This document shows, in pieces, positions 1 to 7,799 of a stretch of 64,000 bases of DNA. The translations under genes were made by a program, and so were the position numbers. The notes under the pieces are model-generated. The model searched no databases. It saw nothing but the letters and a program-made list of their open reading frames with translations, and had not been told where the DNA came from. Every line of letters starts with the position of its first letter. Position 1 is the first letter of the stretch. The DNA comes from TMP-86 sp044226865 (lineage in GTDB: Bacteria > Pseudomonadota > Gammaproteobacteria > Steroidobacterales > Steroidobacteraceae). The stretch spans positions 62,001 through 126,000 of the forward strand of contig JBGAGE010000006.1 of NCBI GenBank assembly GCA_044226865.1, read 5' to 3'.

Positions 1-2
1 TA

Positions 3-1082
3 AAGGTAAGCACCGGTAAGGCTCAAATCGGCAACCTGTCGATCGACGTAACGCCGGCGATGGCGACAACGAGCGCTGACGATGTCCAACCGGGCGAAGT
101 AGTCGAAATTTCAGGTATCCAGCCGACCCATGGCGGCGTTCTTCTCGTTGATTCCGTCGGCGGCTTCAGTGCGGAGAGAACCGCGCGCGGAACTTCGTCA
201 ATCGTTGGGACTTCCTTGGCGCGGTCCATAGTGGGGACGTCAGCCGCGAAGTCGATCGTGGGTACTTCGATGTCGAAGTCCATTGTCGGCACGTCGGCAG
301 CCAAGTCGATCGTCGGTACCTCATTATCGAAGTCGATTGTTGGGACCTCAGCCGCAAGGTCGATCGTGGGTACTTCATTGTCGAAGTCGATTGTTGGGAC
401 TTCCTCGATTGTGGGTACATCGTCAGCGAGGTCGATTGTTGGGACTTCCTCGGCAAGGTCCATAGTAGGGACCTCGGCCGCAAAATCGATCGTCGGCACT
501 TCACTGTCGAAGTCCATCGTCGGCACGTCGGCAGCCAAGTCGATTGTCGGGACTTCCTCGATTGTGGGTACATCGTCAGCGAGGTCGATCGTTGGGACAT
601 CCTTGGCACGGTCGATTGTGGGAACGTCAGCCGCAAAGTCGATCGTGGGTACTTCATTGTCGAAGTCCATTGTCGGCACGTCGGCAGCTAAGTCGATTGT
701 CGGTACCTCGCTGTCGAAGTCGATTGTTGGAACTTCCTCGATTGTGGGCACATCGTCAGCGAGGTCGATTGTTGGGACTTCCTCGGCACGGTCGATTGTG
801 GGAACGTCAGCCGCAAAGTCGATCGTAGGCACTTCGATGTCGAAGTCCATCGTCGGCACGTCGGCAGCTAAGTCGATTGTCGGTACCTCGCTGTCGAAGT
901 CGATTGTTGGAACTTCCTCGATTGTGGGCACATCGTCAACGAGGTCGATTGTTGGGACTTCCTCGGCAAGGTCCATAGTAGGGACCTCGGCTGCAAAATC
1001 GATTGTGGGCACTTCACTGTCGAAGTCCATTGTCGGTACGTCGGCGGCCAAGTCGATCGTCGGTACTTCTTCGAAAACCTAA
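3..1082 (+). CDS. C-terminal part of an IVGTS-repeat protein (5' end outside window)
   Basis: The frame is open from the window edge through an internal ATG at 60, so the gene very probably starts upstream. Residues just before the repeats (GEVVEISGIQPTHGGVLLVD) look like a small beta-rich domain. From about base 198 the protein is some 34 copies of IVGTS spaced by three-residue linkers (AAK, LSK, MSK, SAR, LAR), ending SSKT. The opposite strand is also open (EVPTID repeats) and the wobble positions of the two frames coincide. The plus frame is preferred because linker changes are silent in it (Leu CTG/TTG, Arg AGG/CGG) but change residues on the minus strand (Ser/Asn, Leu/Arg). The gene converges on two DUF6502-like genes. 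Function unknown; a surface or structural repeat protein is only a guess. Confidence 0.65.
   Translation, partial: KVSTGKAQIGNLSIDVTPAMATTSADDVQPGEVVEISGIQPTHGGVLLVDSVGGFSAERTARGTSSIVGTSLARSIVGTSAAKSIVGTSMSKSIVGTSAAKSIVGTSLSKSIVGTSAARSIVGTSLSKSIVGTSSIVGTSSARSIVGTSSARSIVGTSAAKSIVGTSLSKSIVGTSAAKSIVGTSSIVGTSSARSIVGTSLARSIVGTSAAKSIVGTSLSKSIVGTSAAKSIVGTSLSKSIVGTSSIVGTSSARSIVGTSSARSIVGTSAAKSIVGTSMSKSIVGTSAAKSIVGTSLSKSIVGTSSIVGTSSTRSIVGTSSARSIVGTSAAKSIVGTSLSKSIVGTSAAKSIVGTSSKT
198..1070 (+). repeat. Degenerate 18- and 27-bp coding tandem repeat (SIVGTS units)
   Basis: About 34 units encode SIVGTS with or without a three-residue linker. There is a higher-order pattern: the linker-free junction SIVGTSSIVGTS recurs every six or seven units, giving a super-unit of roughly 170 bases repeated four to five times. 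Copies differ mainly at third codon positions, so the array is old or under selection at protein level rather than a fresh expansion. Confidence 0.9.
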
Positions 1083-1127
1083 ATCCAATCCTGTCTGCAG
1101 AGCAGGCCCGATTGTGATGGCGAACGC

Positions 1128-1871
1128 CTAAAGCCTCTTTGCTCCGGCCCTAGGTTGCGTTGTCCATGCAAAAACTAGCAAGCCTAGCTCGGACTCGAAT
1201 TGCTTCCTTCGAGTCCTTTTCTTTGCGGCTTCGATCTGCCCGTCGATCGAATCTACGAAGGACCCTCCCTGTTCCTTTATGTTTCTCAATATCGCAGCAA
1301 CTTTGGTCGGATCAATTTTAGACGCGCTGCACTGGCGCTCAAGTAGTTTGACGGTGTTCGAGCGACGCGCTTTTGCATTGGATTCCAGGGTTTCTAAGTA
1401 GCGAGGGATCACAAGAGCTGCGCGCATAAGGTCTAGCGCGGGCACCACAAATACGCGACGGTTTGCGGAAATCGCCTCGCGAGAGATGGTGACGCTGGGC
1501 GAGAGTTCGAGAAGCCTTTTCGCCGTTTCGAAATCAACTTTTACTTTCGCCGTTTTGAGCAAATGAGCAAGCGACCCTCGTCCTTTCCGAAGAGTTAGTG
1601 TCGCAGGAGAGCCATCGGGGTTCAAAAATTCGGGTGTGTCGAACCACGTCGACAAGACTCCTCCCAAAGCCTCATAAGACCGGGTTACAAAATCAAACTC
1701 CGGCAGGTTTCGCGTTCGAACGCGCCGCCTAATCGCAGCATCAAAGGATGACTGAATCTTTCGCTTTTCAATGCCCGAGCGCTTTAGAAATCTCACCGCT
1801 TCATCAAGAAGCACATCGCACGCTTGCTCGTTTGCCTGACTAATCAGTCTGGCACTGAGTCTCTTTTTCAA
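1128..1871 (-). CDS. DUF6502-like protein (shorter paralogue)
   Basis: This 247-residue protein starts at TTG 1871, with GGAG about seven bases upstream. It shares with its upstream neighbour the pattern of a helical N-terminus, then WFDTPEFLNPDGSPATLTL, then a region resembling FxxLxxxxxxxVxxxxAxxxL. That pattern is what I associate with DUF6502 proteins (W..DP.F.D..G.P..L). It lies 25 bases behind the neighbour on the same strand, so they are probably co-transcribed. Base composition is more A+T-rich than the 3-55 kb genes. No enzymatic motif is visible. The role is unknown; tandem paralogues beside an HTH-like segment in the partner suggest a DNA-binding or regulatory pair. Confidence 0.55.
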   Translation of the reverse strand: MKKRLSARLISQANEQACDVLLDEAVRFLKRSGIEKRKIQSSFDAAIRRRVRTRNLPEFDFVTRSYEALGGVLSTWFDTPEFLNPDGSPATLTLRKGRGSLAHLLKTAKVKVDFETAKRLLELSPSVTISREAISANRRVFVVPALDLMRAALVIPRYLETLESNAKARRSNTVKLLERQCSASKIDPTKVAAILRNIKEQGGSFVDSIDGQIEAAKKRTRRKQFESELGLLVFAWTTQPRAGAKRL

Positions 1872-1896
1872 GTTTCGACTCCCATTTGCTAGTTAT

Positions 1897-2808
1897 CTAT
1901 TCCTGGATTTGCCTGTTTGTCCTTCTCCGCTTCAGGTTGGTGCGGGGACTCCGCGAAACGGTGGGCGGACTCTTGCTCAGCGGCTGTTCAAAGTAATACA
2001 CGCCAATGCCGATTCGCTTCCTATTGCTGGCGGGACTATCTGCTTCAGTTGTTGAAGTTGACATCTTAAGCAATACGTCGATATTTCCAAGAAAGCTTGA
2101 GCTGCGATTTCCAATCTCTCGCTTTAGCATCGGTAATGGTCCTTCACTTGCGCTAATGGTAGATACCGAGGCCTCAAAAAGTGGGGAATCCGATGTCAGG
2201 TTTTGCGTAAGAGTGCGAATCAAATCCGTTGCTCGCACGCCAGCCTGCCTGATTGAAGATTGACTCTGACCGCGGTTAACGGCGATTCTCGCCTTAATCC
2301 TTACCTTTTGGTCTGGTAGCAGGTCTATTGCGCCTATTCTGCTCATTTCGTCGAGCATTGCGCGAACCGGAACTCCACTGCCGACCTTTTTCACTAGACG
2401 CTCAAAGCTAACTCGAGGGCCAAAAATGGGTAGTTGAATCGGGTCTCCCTGCTTAGTTAGGTACGCTGGGGAGTCGTACCATGCCGCGAGAACCTTCTGA
2501 ATTGGATTTTGGCTCAATCGTTGATTAGTGACCCGGAGTCTTGGGGTCTTTGTTAGACGAGCAACTTCCGCCCTCGAAAGTCCCGTCATAGCCGAAATCT
2601 GTGAGTGACTTTTTCTGCCGCTTTCTAATAGCATTCTTGAGCCTGCGAATCTGACTGCAACGAGGCGGAGTATTTGGCAGGCTTCGTAAACAGATACTCC
2701 TCCCTCGAGCATCGCGCCCGTTAAGGCTCCAAAGACCGACTCCAACATCTCGACTGTGGCGTCTTTTATTTTTCCCTCTTGGCTTTCGAGCTTGTGACCC
2801 GTCCGCAC
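1897..2808 (-). CDS. DUF6502-like protein with HTH-like segment
   Basis: This 303-residue protein starts at GTG 2808, four to five bases after GGAGAG. Residues about 66-85 (HSQISAMTGLSRAEVARLTK) read as a helix-turn-helix. They are followed by WYDSPAYLTKQGDPIQLPI and a segment ending VRAMLDEMSRIGAIDLL, the family pattern of DUF6502. The C-terminal third is polar and ends in an Arg-rich stretch (TNLKRRRTNRQ) compatible with nucleic-acid binding. It heads a two-gene unit with the paralogue downstream. A palindrome just upstream of its start is a good candidate for autoregulation. The family has no assigned function that I know of. Confidence 0.6.
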   Translation of the reverse strand: MRTGHKLESQEGKIKDATVEMLESVFGALTGAMLEGGVSVYEACQILRLVAVRFAGSRMLLESGRKSHSQISAMTGLSRAEVARLTKTPRLRVTNQRLSQNPIQKVLAAWYDSPAYLTKQGDPIQLPIFGPRVSFERLVKKVGSGVPVRAMLDEMSRIGAIDLLPDQKVRIKARIAVNRGQSQSSIRQAGVRATDLIRTLTQNLTSDSPLFEASVSTISASEGPLPMLKREIGNRSSSFLGNIDVLLKMSTSTTEADSPASNRKRIGIGVYYFEQPLSKSPPTVSRSPRTNLKRRRTNRQIQE

Positions 2809-2831
2809 TTTTCTCTCCAGGTTAATATCTG

Positions 2832-2866
2832 TGCAATAATTATTGCATGGAATCGTATGTTATAAT
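2832..2866. promoter_or_regulatory. Palindromic operator plus extended -10 in a divergent promoter
   Basis: TGCAATAATTATTGCA at 2832-2847 is a perfect 16-bp palindrome between the minus-strand DUF6502-like gene and the plus-strand cysteine-rich gene. On the plus strand it is followed by TGTTATAAT at 2858-2866, a textbook extended -10, 31 bases before the ATG at 2898. The palindrome would overlap or abut the -35 region of that promoter, a natural position for a dimeric repressor. The HTH-bearing neighbour is the obvious candidate binder (inference). Confidence 0.55.
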
Positions 2867-2897
2867 GTCGATATTTCAGGTCGTGGGTAACTAGTGT

Positions 2898-3197
2898 ATG
2901 CCCGAACAACTCACCTGCTGGCACTGCAACGCCTCCCTCGCCGCCCTAAGCCTCCCTCTGCGCCGCCTCGACATCTGCAAGGCGTGCAATTCTGAACTCC
3001 ACGTCTGTCGGATGTGCGTCGAATACGACACGTCCAAGGCCAAGCATTGCCGCGAGCCGACGGCCGAGGAAGTTCGCAGCAAGACCGAGGCGAATTTCTG
3101 CGATCACTTCAAGCCGAAGGCCAATGCCTTCGTGCCGAAGAACGTCGACGAGATTGCGAAGTCCAAGGCTGCGTTGGACGCGCTCTTCAAGAAGTAG
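2898..3197 (+). CDS. Small cysteine-rich zinc-ribbon-like protein
   Basis: This 99-residue protein has two CxxC pairs early (CWHC, CKAC), then CRMC, HCREP and FCDH. The spacing is typical of one or two zinc-binding knuckles. The remainder is charged and ends in a short helix (EIAKSKAALDALFKK). No signal peptide is present, so a cytoplasmic location is likely. The ATG is preceded by an extended -10 at 2858-2866. Its end overlaps the end of the convergent glycosylase gene by 11 bases. Proteins of this size and pattern are annotated as conserved hypotheticals; I cannot assign a function. Confidence 0.75.
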   Translation: MPEQLTCWHCNASLAALSLPLRRLDICKACNSELHVCRMCVEYDTSKAKHCREPTAEEVRSKTEANFCDHFKPKANAFVPKNVDEIAKSKAALDALFKK

Positions 3198-3822
3198 ATT
3201 TGCGCCGGACCGGCTTTGCCGTGTTGGCGATTCTCCAAAGATACAGTGCCGCCGTCGTTCGGTGGGGGCTCCAGCGCCGGGCGAATTTCTCCAATTGCTT
3301 CGGCGTCGGAAGTGAGCGCTTGCGGTATAGGACCTGGAATCCCTTGCGCACCCCGTAGTCGGTAACGGGCATCACGTCGGGCCGACGCAGGGAAAAAATC
3401 AGCAGCATCTCCACGGTCCATCGGCCCACGCCGCGGATCTGCGTGAGCCGTTCGTAGATGCGCTCCTCCTGCATGCGGGCGATGCTGCGTGCGTTGGGCA
3501 CGATCCCCGCAACCGTCTTCGCGGCGATGTCGCGCATGGCCGCAACCTTGCTGCGTGACAAGCCCGCCGAGCGCAGTTGCTCATCGCTCAACGCCAACAA
3601 GGCCTCCGCGGTCGGCGCCGCACCGTCGAACAGCGCCAGCACGCGCAGCCAGATGGCGCGCGCGGCGGCGCCGGCAAGCTGTTGATAGGTGATGGACCGG
3701 ATCAGCGCGACGAATGGATCCTTGTATTCCGGTGAGTTGATCGTTACCGGACCGATACGCTCGATGTGTTCGGCAAAGCGCGGTTCGCTGCTGCGCAGAA
3801 AATCGATCGCCTCGTTATTCAT
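3187..3822 (-). CDS. DNA-3-methyladenine glycosylase II family protein
   Basis: This 211-residue protein belongs to the HhH-GPD superfamily of base-excision repair. The helix-hairpin-helix is visible at LTQIRGVGRWTVEMLLIF and is followed by the catalytic-Asp segment DVMPVTDYGVRKGF. The N-terminal part (FVALIRSITYQQLAGAAARAI) matches the conserved first helices of AlkA/MagIII-like enzymes. It lacks the N-terminal AlkA extension, so it is the short form. It should excise alkylated purines such as 3-methyladenine in the cytoplasm. The gene converges with the cysteine-rich gene and stands alone. Confidence 0.88.
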   Translation of the reverse strand: MNNEAIDFLRSSEPRFAEHIERIGPVTINSPEYKDPFVALIRSITYQQLAGAAARAIWLRVLALFDGAAPTAEALLALSDEQLRSAGLSRSKVAAMRDIAAKTVAGIVPNARSIARMQEERIYERLTQIRGVGRWTVEMLLIFSLRRPDVMPVTDYGVRKGFQVLYRKRSLPTPKQLEKFARRWSPHRTTAALYLWRIANTAKPVRRKSTS

Positions 3823-3998
3823 GAATCGATTCTAAACGCAAATGCGCAGGTCGATGTTTTTCACACCTGCGACGGGTGCCCGCGCTCTCTGTGACTCCAC
3901 TCACAACCTCGCTATCCGCTCCTCAAACCCTGCGGGATCCTTCCGTAAAATGCCCGTCATCAACAATGTGCGCCCTGCGCCACGCGGAGGACTTCAGC

Positions 3999-4445
3999 GT
4001 GCGATCTCATATGCAAGGATTTACCCGGGCCGAGCTGGTGGTCGTCGCCTCGGTCTTTTCGCTGTTCGCGGCTTTCGCCATCCCGCGCTTCACCTCCATC
4101 GAAAACCAGGGGCGGGTGGCGGCTATTGCCTCACTGAGCAACAGCATTCGCAATGCCTCGGCCCTGGCCCACGCGCAGTGGCTGGCCTCGGGAAAGCCGG
4201 CGACGATCGAGGTGGAAGGGCGCACCATCGCGATGCGCAACGGGTACCCTGACGTGGCCGAGGACGGCTTGCCAGCTACCCTGCCGGACACGGCAGGCTT
4301 TTCCGCGCAAGTCTCTCAGGGTGCGATTATTTACAAGAAATACGGCGCCCCGCGGCCTGATCAGTGTTCGGTGGTCTACTCTCCGGCATCTCCGGACGCT
4401 CCCCCGAAGATCCTGCTCCAAACCCCCAATTTGAGCGGATGTTGA
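3999..4445 (+). CDS. Type IV pilin-like protein with atypical N-terminus
   Basis: GTG 3999 is chosen because GGAGGA lies seven bases upstream; this gives a six-residue leader (MRSHMQ) ending at the prepilin peptidase site G|F. The mature protein begins FTRAELVVVASVFSLFAAFA, keeping Glu5 and a hydrophobic helix. Arg3 and Ala4 replace the usual leucine and isoleucine, which is odd. The globular part has two cysteines near the C-terminus (DQCSVVY and LSGC), the position of the usual pilin disulphide loop. About 148 residues fits PilA or minor pilins. No other pilus genes are nearby, so it is an orphan. Confidence 0.75.
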   Translation: MRSHMQGFTRAELVVVASVFSLFAAFAIPRFTSIENQGRVAAIASLSNSIRNASALAHAQWLASGKPATIEVEGRTIAMRNGYPDVAEDGLPATLPDTAGFSAQVSQGAIIYKKYGAPRPDQCSVVYSPASPDAPPKILLQTPNLSGC

Positions 4446-4571
4446 CACTCATTAGGCGTTAGACAGCAGAACCATTCGTCGCAAAATGGAGACTGTTTTA
4501 GGGGTCTCCCTGATATTGATTGTGGGGGTGACGTACCAGAATCACTGCACGTCACCCAGAGCAATGTACGG

Positions 4572-6335
4572 ATGGCTGCATCTAGGGAAGAGGTTGCATT
4601 AGGGGTCAGGACCGGAAACTCATACACGGCGCTCGCTCTGGACGCGGTGAGAGAAGCCGTCCTCATCGTCGACGCCCGCGGACCTCGATTCAACATAATT
4701 CTCGCTAATGCGGCCGCCCGGCGCCTGTTCAGGCACCAACATGCCCCGTTGGTGGGCGCATCCGCCCTCGAATTCCTGGAGTTTGGCTGCCGGCAATCGT
4801 TTGCAGACGCCATTATCCGGCTCAGGGGCGGTGGCAGCCGGGAAACCGAGCCGGTGGCCTGGATAGGCCCGGACTTCAACGGCCCGATGACCACGGAATT
4901 CAAGCTCCTGGCCGACACGGAAACGGACTCGGCGGTCATGCTGACGCTGCCCTCGGCCCGCGCTTCCCAGATAACCGAGTGGCTCAAGCTATCCATGCGG
5001 GCGGCGCACATGTACGCCTGGCGCTGGGAGCGGGAGGCCGACCTCTTCGCCCTGGTCCTGCCGGACGACCTTGCCAGGCACGTGCCTTCCGATTTCCGCA
5101 GCATGCAGGGGTTCTTCTCGCGTGTGCACCCCGGTGACTTCGACCGTGTCTCCCGGGCGGTGCAGCTGGCGATCGACGAGGCCGGCGAGTTCAAGGAGGA
5201 ATTCCGGTTCCGCATGAACGACAACCGGTATCGCTGGTACGCGTCGGTGGGTCGCCCGATGCTGGACGACGCCGGCGTGGTCATCGGCCTGGTCGGAGCT
5301 ACCCAGGACGTGACGCACCGGCGCACCTCGCAGGCTCGCGTGCGGGAATTCGGCGAACTGGTGCGCACGGCAACCGCCAATTCATCGGACGTGCTGCTGC
5401 TGCTGGATTGCGATCTCAAGATCCGTTTCTGCAACCGGTCCATTGCCGGCCTGTCACCGCAGTCCATGACCGGGCAGCTGGCCAAGCGCGTCATGAACCC
5501 GCACGACTGGCTCATGCACTCGCAACTCCTGCAGTCCGTGGTGGCTACCGGCGTGCCGGTGTCCTTCTCGCACGAGGCGCTGGGCGAGGATGGCGATACG
5601 CATCGCTACGAGAGCCGTGCCATCCCGGTGTACGACAAGGGCGTGATCTCCGGTGTTTCCGTCACCGTCACCGACATCACCGAGCGCATGCGCTTGGAGC
5701 GGGAAATCCTGGAGATCTCCACCCGTGAGCAGGAGCGCATCGGCCAGGACCTGCACGATGGCTTGGGACAGGAGCTCACTGGCGTCGCGCTCATGCTGCG
5801 GAGCCTGGCGAACAAGATCCGGCGCGATTATCCCAATGCATCGGATGATGTCGACGACATCGTGGTCGTCGTCAATCGCTCCATCGAGACCGCCCGTTCG
5901 CTGGCGCGGGGGCTTTCACCGCTGAATGCGGACCGCGGCGGGGTGGTGCAGGCGTTGCGCGCGTTGGCCGCACGCAGCCGAGAACTCTACGGCCTGAACG
6001 TGCGCTTCCGCAGCAAAATCTGGCCGCAGTTGACCCTGGATGAGACTCGTTCCAGTCATCTGTTCCGCATTGCGCAGGAAGCCCTGACCAACGTCGCGCG
6101 TCATGCGCAGGCGACCCGCGCCGACGTGCGCTTGCTGGTCGCGGACAACAAATTCACGCTGACGATCGCGGATGATGGCGTCGGCCTCGACCGGTCGTGC
6201 AAATCGATCAACGGCATGGGCCTGAAACTGATGGCTTATCGCGCGGGAATGATCGGTGCAAAGCTTGAAATTTCTGCAAACGAACCCAAAGGTACGCTCG
6301 TGCGCATCACCGGTGAACAACCGGCGTTGATGTAA
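4572..6335 (+). CDS. PAS-domain sensor histidine kinase, NarL/UhpB type
   Basis: This 587-residue protein has no membrane segment, so it is probably a cytoplasmic sensor. It has about three PAS-like regions (from ~20, ~140 and ~265) with a PAC end at VIGLVGATQDVT. These are followed by a HisKA_3 dimerisation box with phospho-acceptor His395 in QDLHDGLGQELTG. The HATPase domain carries EALTNVARHAQA (N box) and ADDGVG (G1). The response-regulator gene follows after 40 bases, so they form a two-component pair. The signal is unknown. Confidence 0.9.
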   Translation: MAASREEVALGVRTGNSYTALALDAVREAVLIVDARGPRFNIILANAAARRLFRHQHAPLVGASALEFLEFGCRQSFADAIIRLRGGGSRETEPVAWIGPDFNGPMTTEFKLLADTETDSAVMLTLPSARASQITEWLKLSMRAAHMYAWRWEREADLFALVLPDDLARHVPSDFRSMQGFFSRVHPGDFDRVSRAVQLAIDEAGEFKEEFRFRMNDNRYRWYASVGRPMLDDAGVVIGLVGATQDVTHRRTSQARVREFGELVRTATANSSDVLLLLDCDLKIRFCNRSIAGLSPQSMTGQLAKRVMNPHDWLMHSQLLQSVVATGVPVSFSHEALGEDGDTHRYESRAIPVYDKGVISGVSVTVTDITERMRLEREILEISTREQERIGQDLHDGLGQELTGVALMLRSLANKIRRDYPNASDDVDDIVVVVNRSIETARSLARGLSPLNADRGGVVQALRALAARSRELYGLNVRFRSKIWPQLTLDETRSSHLFRIAQEALTNVARHAQATRADVRLLVADNKFTLTIADDGVGLDRSCKSINGMGLKLMAYRAGMIGAKLEISANEPKGTLVRITGEQPALM

Positions 6336-6375
6336 TATTCAACCCCAAAACAACAGGGAAATAGTCGAAGGAATC

Positions 6376-7098
6376 ATGAACATGTTGAACGCACCGGCAC
6401 GAACCGCTTCCGCAACCACGAGTGGTCCCATGCTGAAGAAAAACGCCCGCCGCATTCTCATCGTCGACGATCATCCCATCGTGCGCCAGGGACTGCGCCG
6501 GCTCATGGAGAACGAAGAAGACCTCTCCGTGTGTGGTGAAGTCGAGACCGCGCGCGATGCGCGCATCGCCATCAAGGAATTGAACCCCGACGCCGTCATC
6601 GTCGATATCAGCCTGAAGCAGGGCGATGGCATCGAGCTGGTGCGCGACGTACGCGCGCATTATGCAACGCTCCCCATGCTGGTGCTGTCGATGCACGATG
6701 AAGCCATCTACGCCGAGCGCATGCTGTCCGCGGGCGCCAACGGCTACATCATGAAGCAGGCGGCGAGCGAGCAATTCCTCGCCTCGCTGCGGCGTGTGCT
6801 CGACGGCGGCATCTACGTCTCCGAAGCCGTCGGCAGCAACATGATCCAGAAGTTCGCCTCTGGCGGCTCGTATACGTCGGCCAATCCCATCGACCGGCTG
6901 AGCAACCGCGAACTGCAGATCCTGCACATGATCGGCAAGGGCATGAGCACCCGCGAAACCGCGAATTCGCTCAACCTCAGCATCAAGACCGTGGAATCGC
7001 ATCGCCAGCGCATCAAGCGCAAGCTCAACCTGAACACGGGCGCGCAGCTCGTGCAGTACGCGGTCAACTGGTTCGCAGGCCGCGAGCCCGCCAACTAG
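6376..7098 (+). CDS. LuxR/NarL-family response regulator
   Basis: This 240-residue protein has a receiver domain from about residue 32 (ILIVDDHPIVRQGL) with acceptor Asp77 (VIVDISL). It ends in a LuxR-type HTH (LSNRELQILHMIGKGMSTRE to TVESHRQRIKRKL). The first 30 residues are an unusual non-conserved leader. ATG 6376 and ATG 6382 both follow the AAGGA at 6368-6372; Met19 (MLKKNARR) would remove most of the leader. It is the partner of the kinase 40 bases upstream. Targets are not shown. Confidence 0.92.
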   Translation: MNMLNAPARTASATTSGPMLKKNARRILIVDDHPIVRQGLRRLMENEEDLSVCGEVETARDARIAIKELNPDAVIVDISLKQGDGIELVRDVRAHYATLPMLVLSMHDEAIYAERMLSAGANGYIMKQAASEQFLASLRRVLDGGIYVSEAVGSNMIQKFASGGSYTSANPIDRLSNRELQILHMIGKGMSTRETANSLNLSIKTVESHRQRIKRKLNLNTGAQLVQYAVNWFAGREPAN

Positions 7099-7111
7099 CC
7101 CTGCATCGATG

Positions 7112-7139
7112 GGCCGGGACCGGCTGACCGGTCCTGGCC
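7112..7139 (+). terminator. GC-rich hairpin after the two-component pair
   Basis: Two 12-base arms (7112-7123 and 7128-7139) pair with one mismatch around the loop CTGA. It lies 14 bases after the response-regulator stop and before the sigma-factor gene. There is no clear T-run, so termination efficiency is uncertain. Confidence 0.5.
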
Positions 7140-7235
7140 GATTCCCTGCCTTCGCCGCCCGGCTCCGGATTGGCCGTTGCACTCGCCGTTGCGCGCATAA
7201 ACCTTTCCCGCCGCGCCGCCATCTAAACTCCCGTA

Positions 7236-7799
7236 ATGGCGCAATTGCTTCCCACCGAGGACGTTGACGACATCGACGAAATCGCCCTCGCGGGCGCCCG
7301 TCGGGGCGATTCGCGCGCCTTCGAGCGCCTGTACAAGGCCTATGTGGGCCGCGTTTATGGATTATGTCTACGCATGACGGCGAACCGGGCCATGGCAGAG
7401 GATTGCACCCAAGAGACCTTCATCAATGCCTGGAAGGGGTTGAAGGACTTCGAAAGCCGCAGCGCCCTGGGTACCTGGCTGCACCGGATCGCCGTCAATT
7501 CGGTGTTGGGCCGCGCGCGGCGCGGCGAGCTGGAGATGAAGCAGGATTTGGAAGAGACGGCCGACGTGCCGGACGCCCTGGTGGCGCCGAACGATGAGCT
7601 CGCGGTCGAGGATCTGGAAAAGCTGCTGGGCAAATTGCCGGGTGGCGCCCGCAGCGTCGTCGTGTTGTACGGCGTGTACGGCTACAGCCACGAGGAGACG
7701 GCACACATGCTGGGTATCGCCGTGGGGACCTGCAAGGCGCAGCTGCACCGGGCACGCCATCTGTTGAAAGATCAAATGGTCGCGGAGGGTTGGACATGA
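7236..7799 (+). CDS. ECF-family RNA polymerase sigma factor
   Basis: This 187-residue protein has region 2 (AFERLYKAYVGRVYGLCLRM, AEDCTQETFINAWKGL, SALGTWLHRIAVN) and region 4 (LPGGARSVVVLYGVYGYSHE, then AQLHRARHLLK). It resembles RpoE-like group sigma factors. Its stop overlaps the start of the next gene (ATGA), which encodes a membrane-anchored protein in the position of an anti-sigma factor. A third gene for an exported DUF4097-like protein follows, again by ATGA overlap. The three are therefore one translationally coupled operon, probably for envelope stress or surface maintenance (inference). Confidence 0.92.
   Translation: MAQLLPTEDVDDIDEIALAGARRGDSRAFERLYKAYVGRVYGLCLRMTANRAMAEDCTQETFINAWKGLKDFESRSALGTWLHRIAVNSVLGRARRGELEMKQDLEETADVPDALVAPNDELAVEDLEKLLGKLPGGARSVVVLYGVYGYSHEETAHMLGIAVGTCKAQLHRARHLLKDQMVAEGWT

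Noticed and set aside
23..1051. Minus-strand EVPTID-repeat frame as the real gene
   Set aside because: Only a TTG start inside the repeat, no ribosome-binding site, and unit differences are amino-acid changing on this strand while silent on plus.
198..1070. CRISPR array
   Set aside because: Units are contiguous coding repeats without unique spacers; the variation follows codon wobble.
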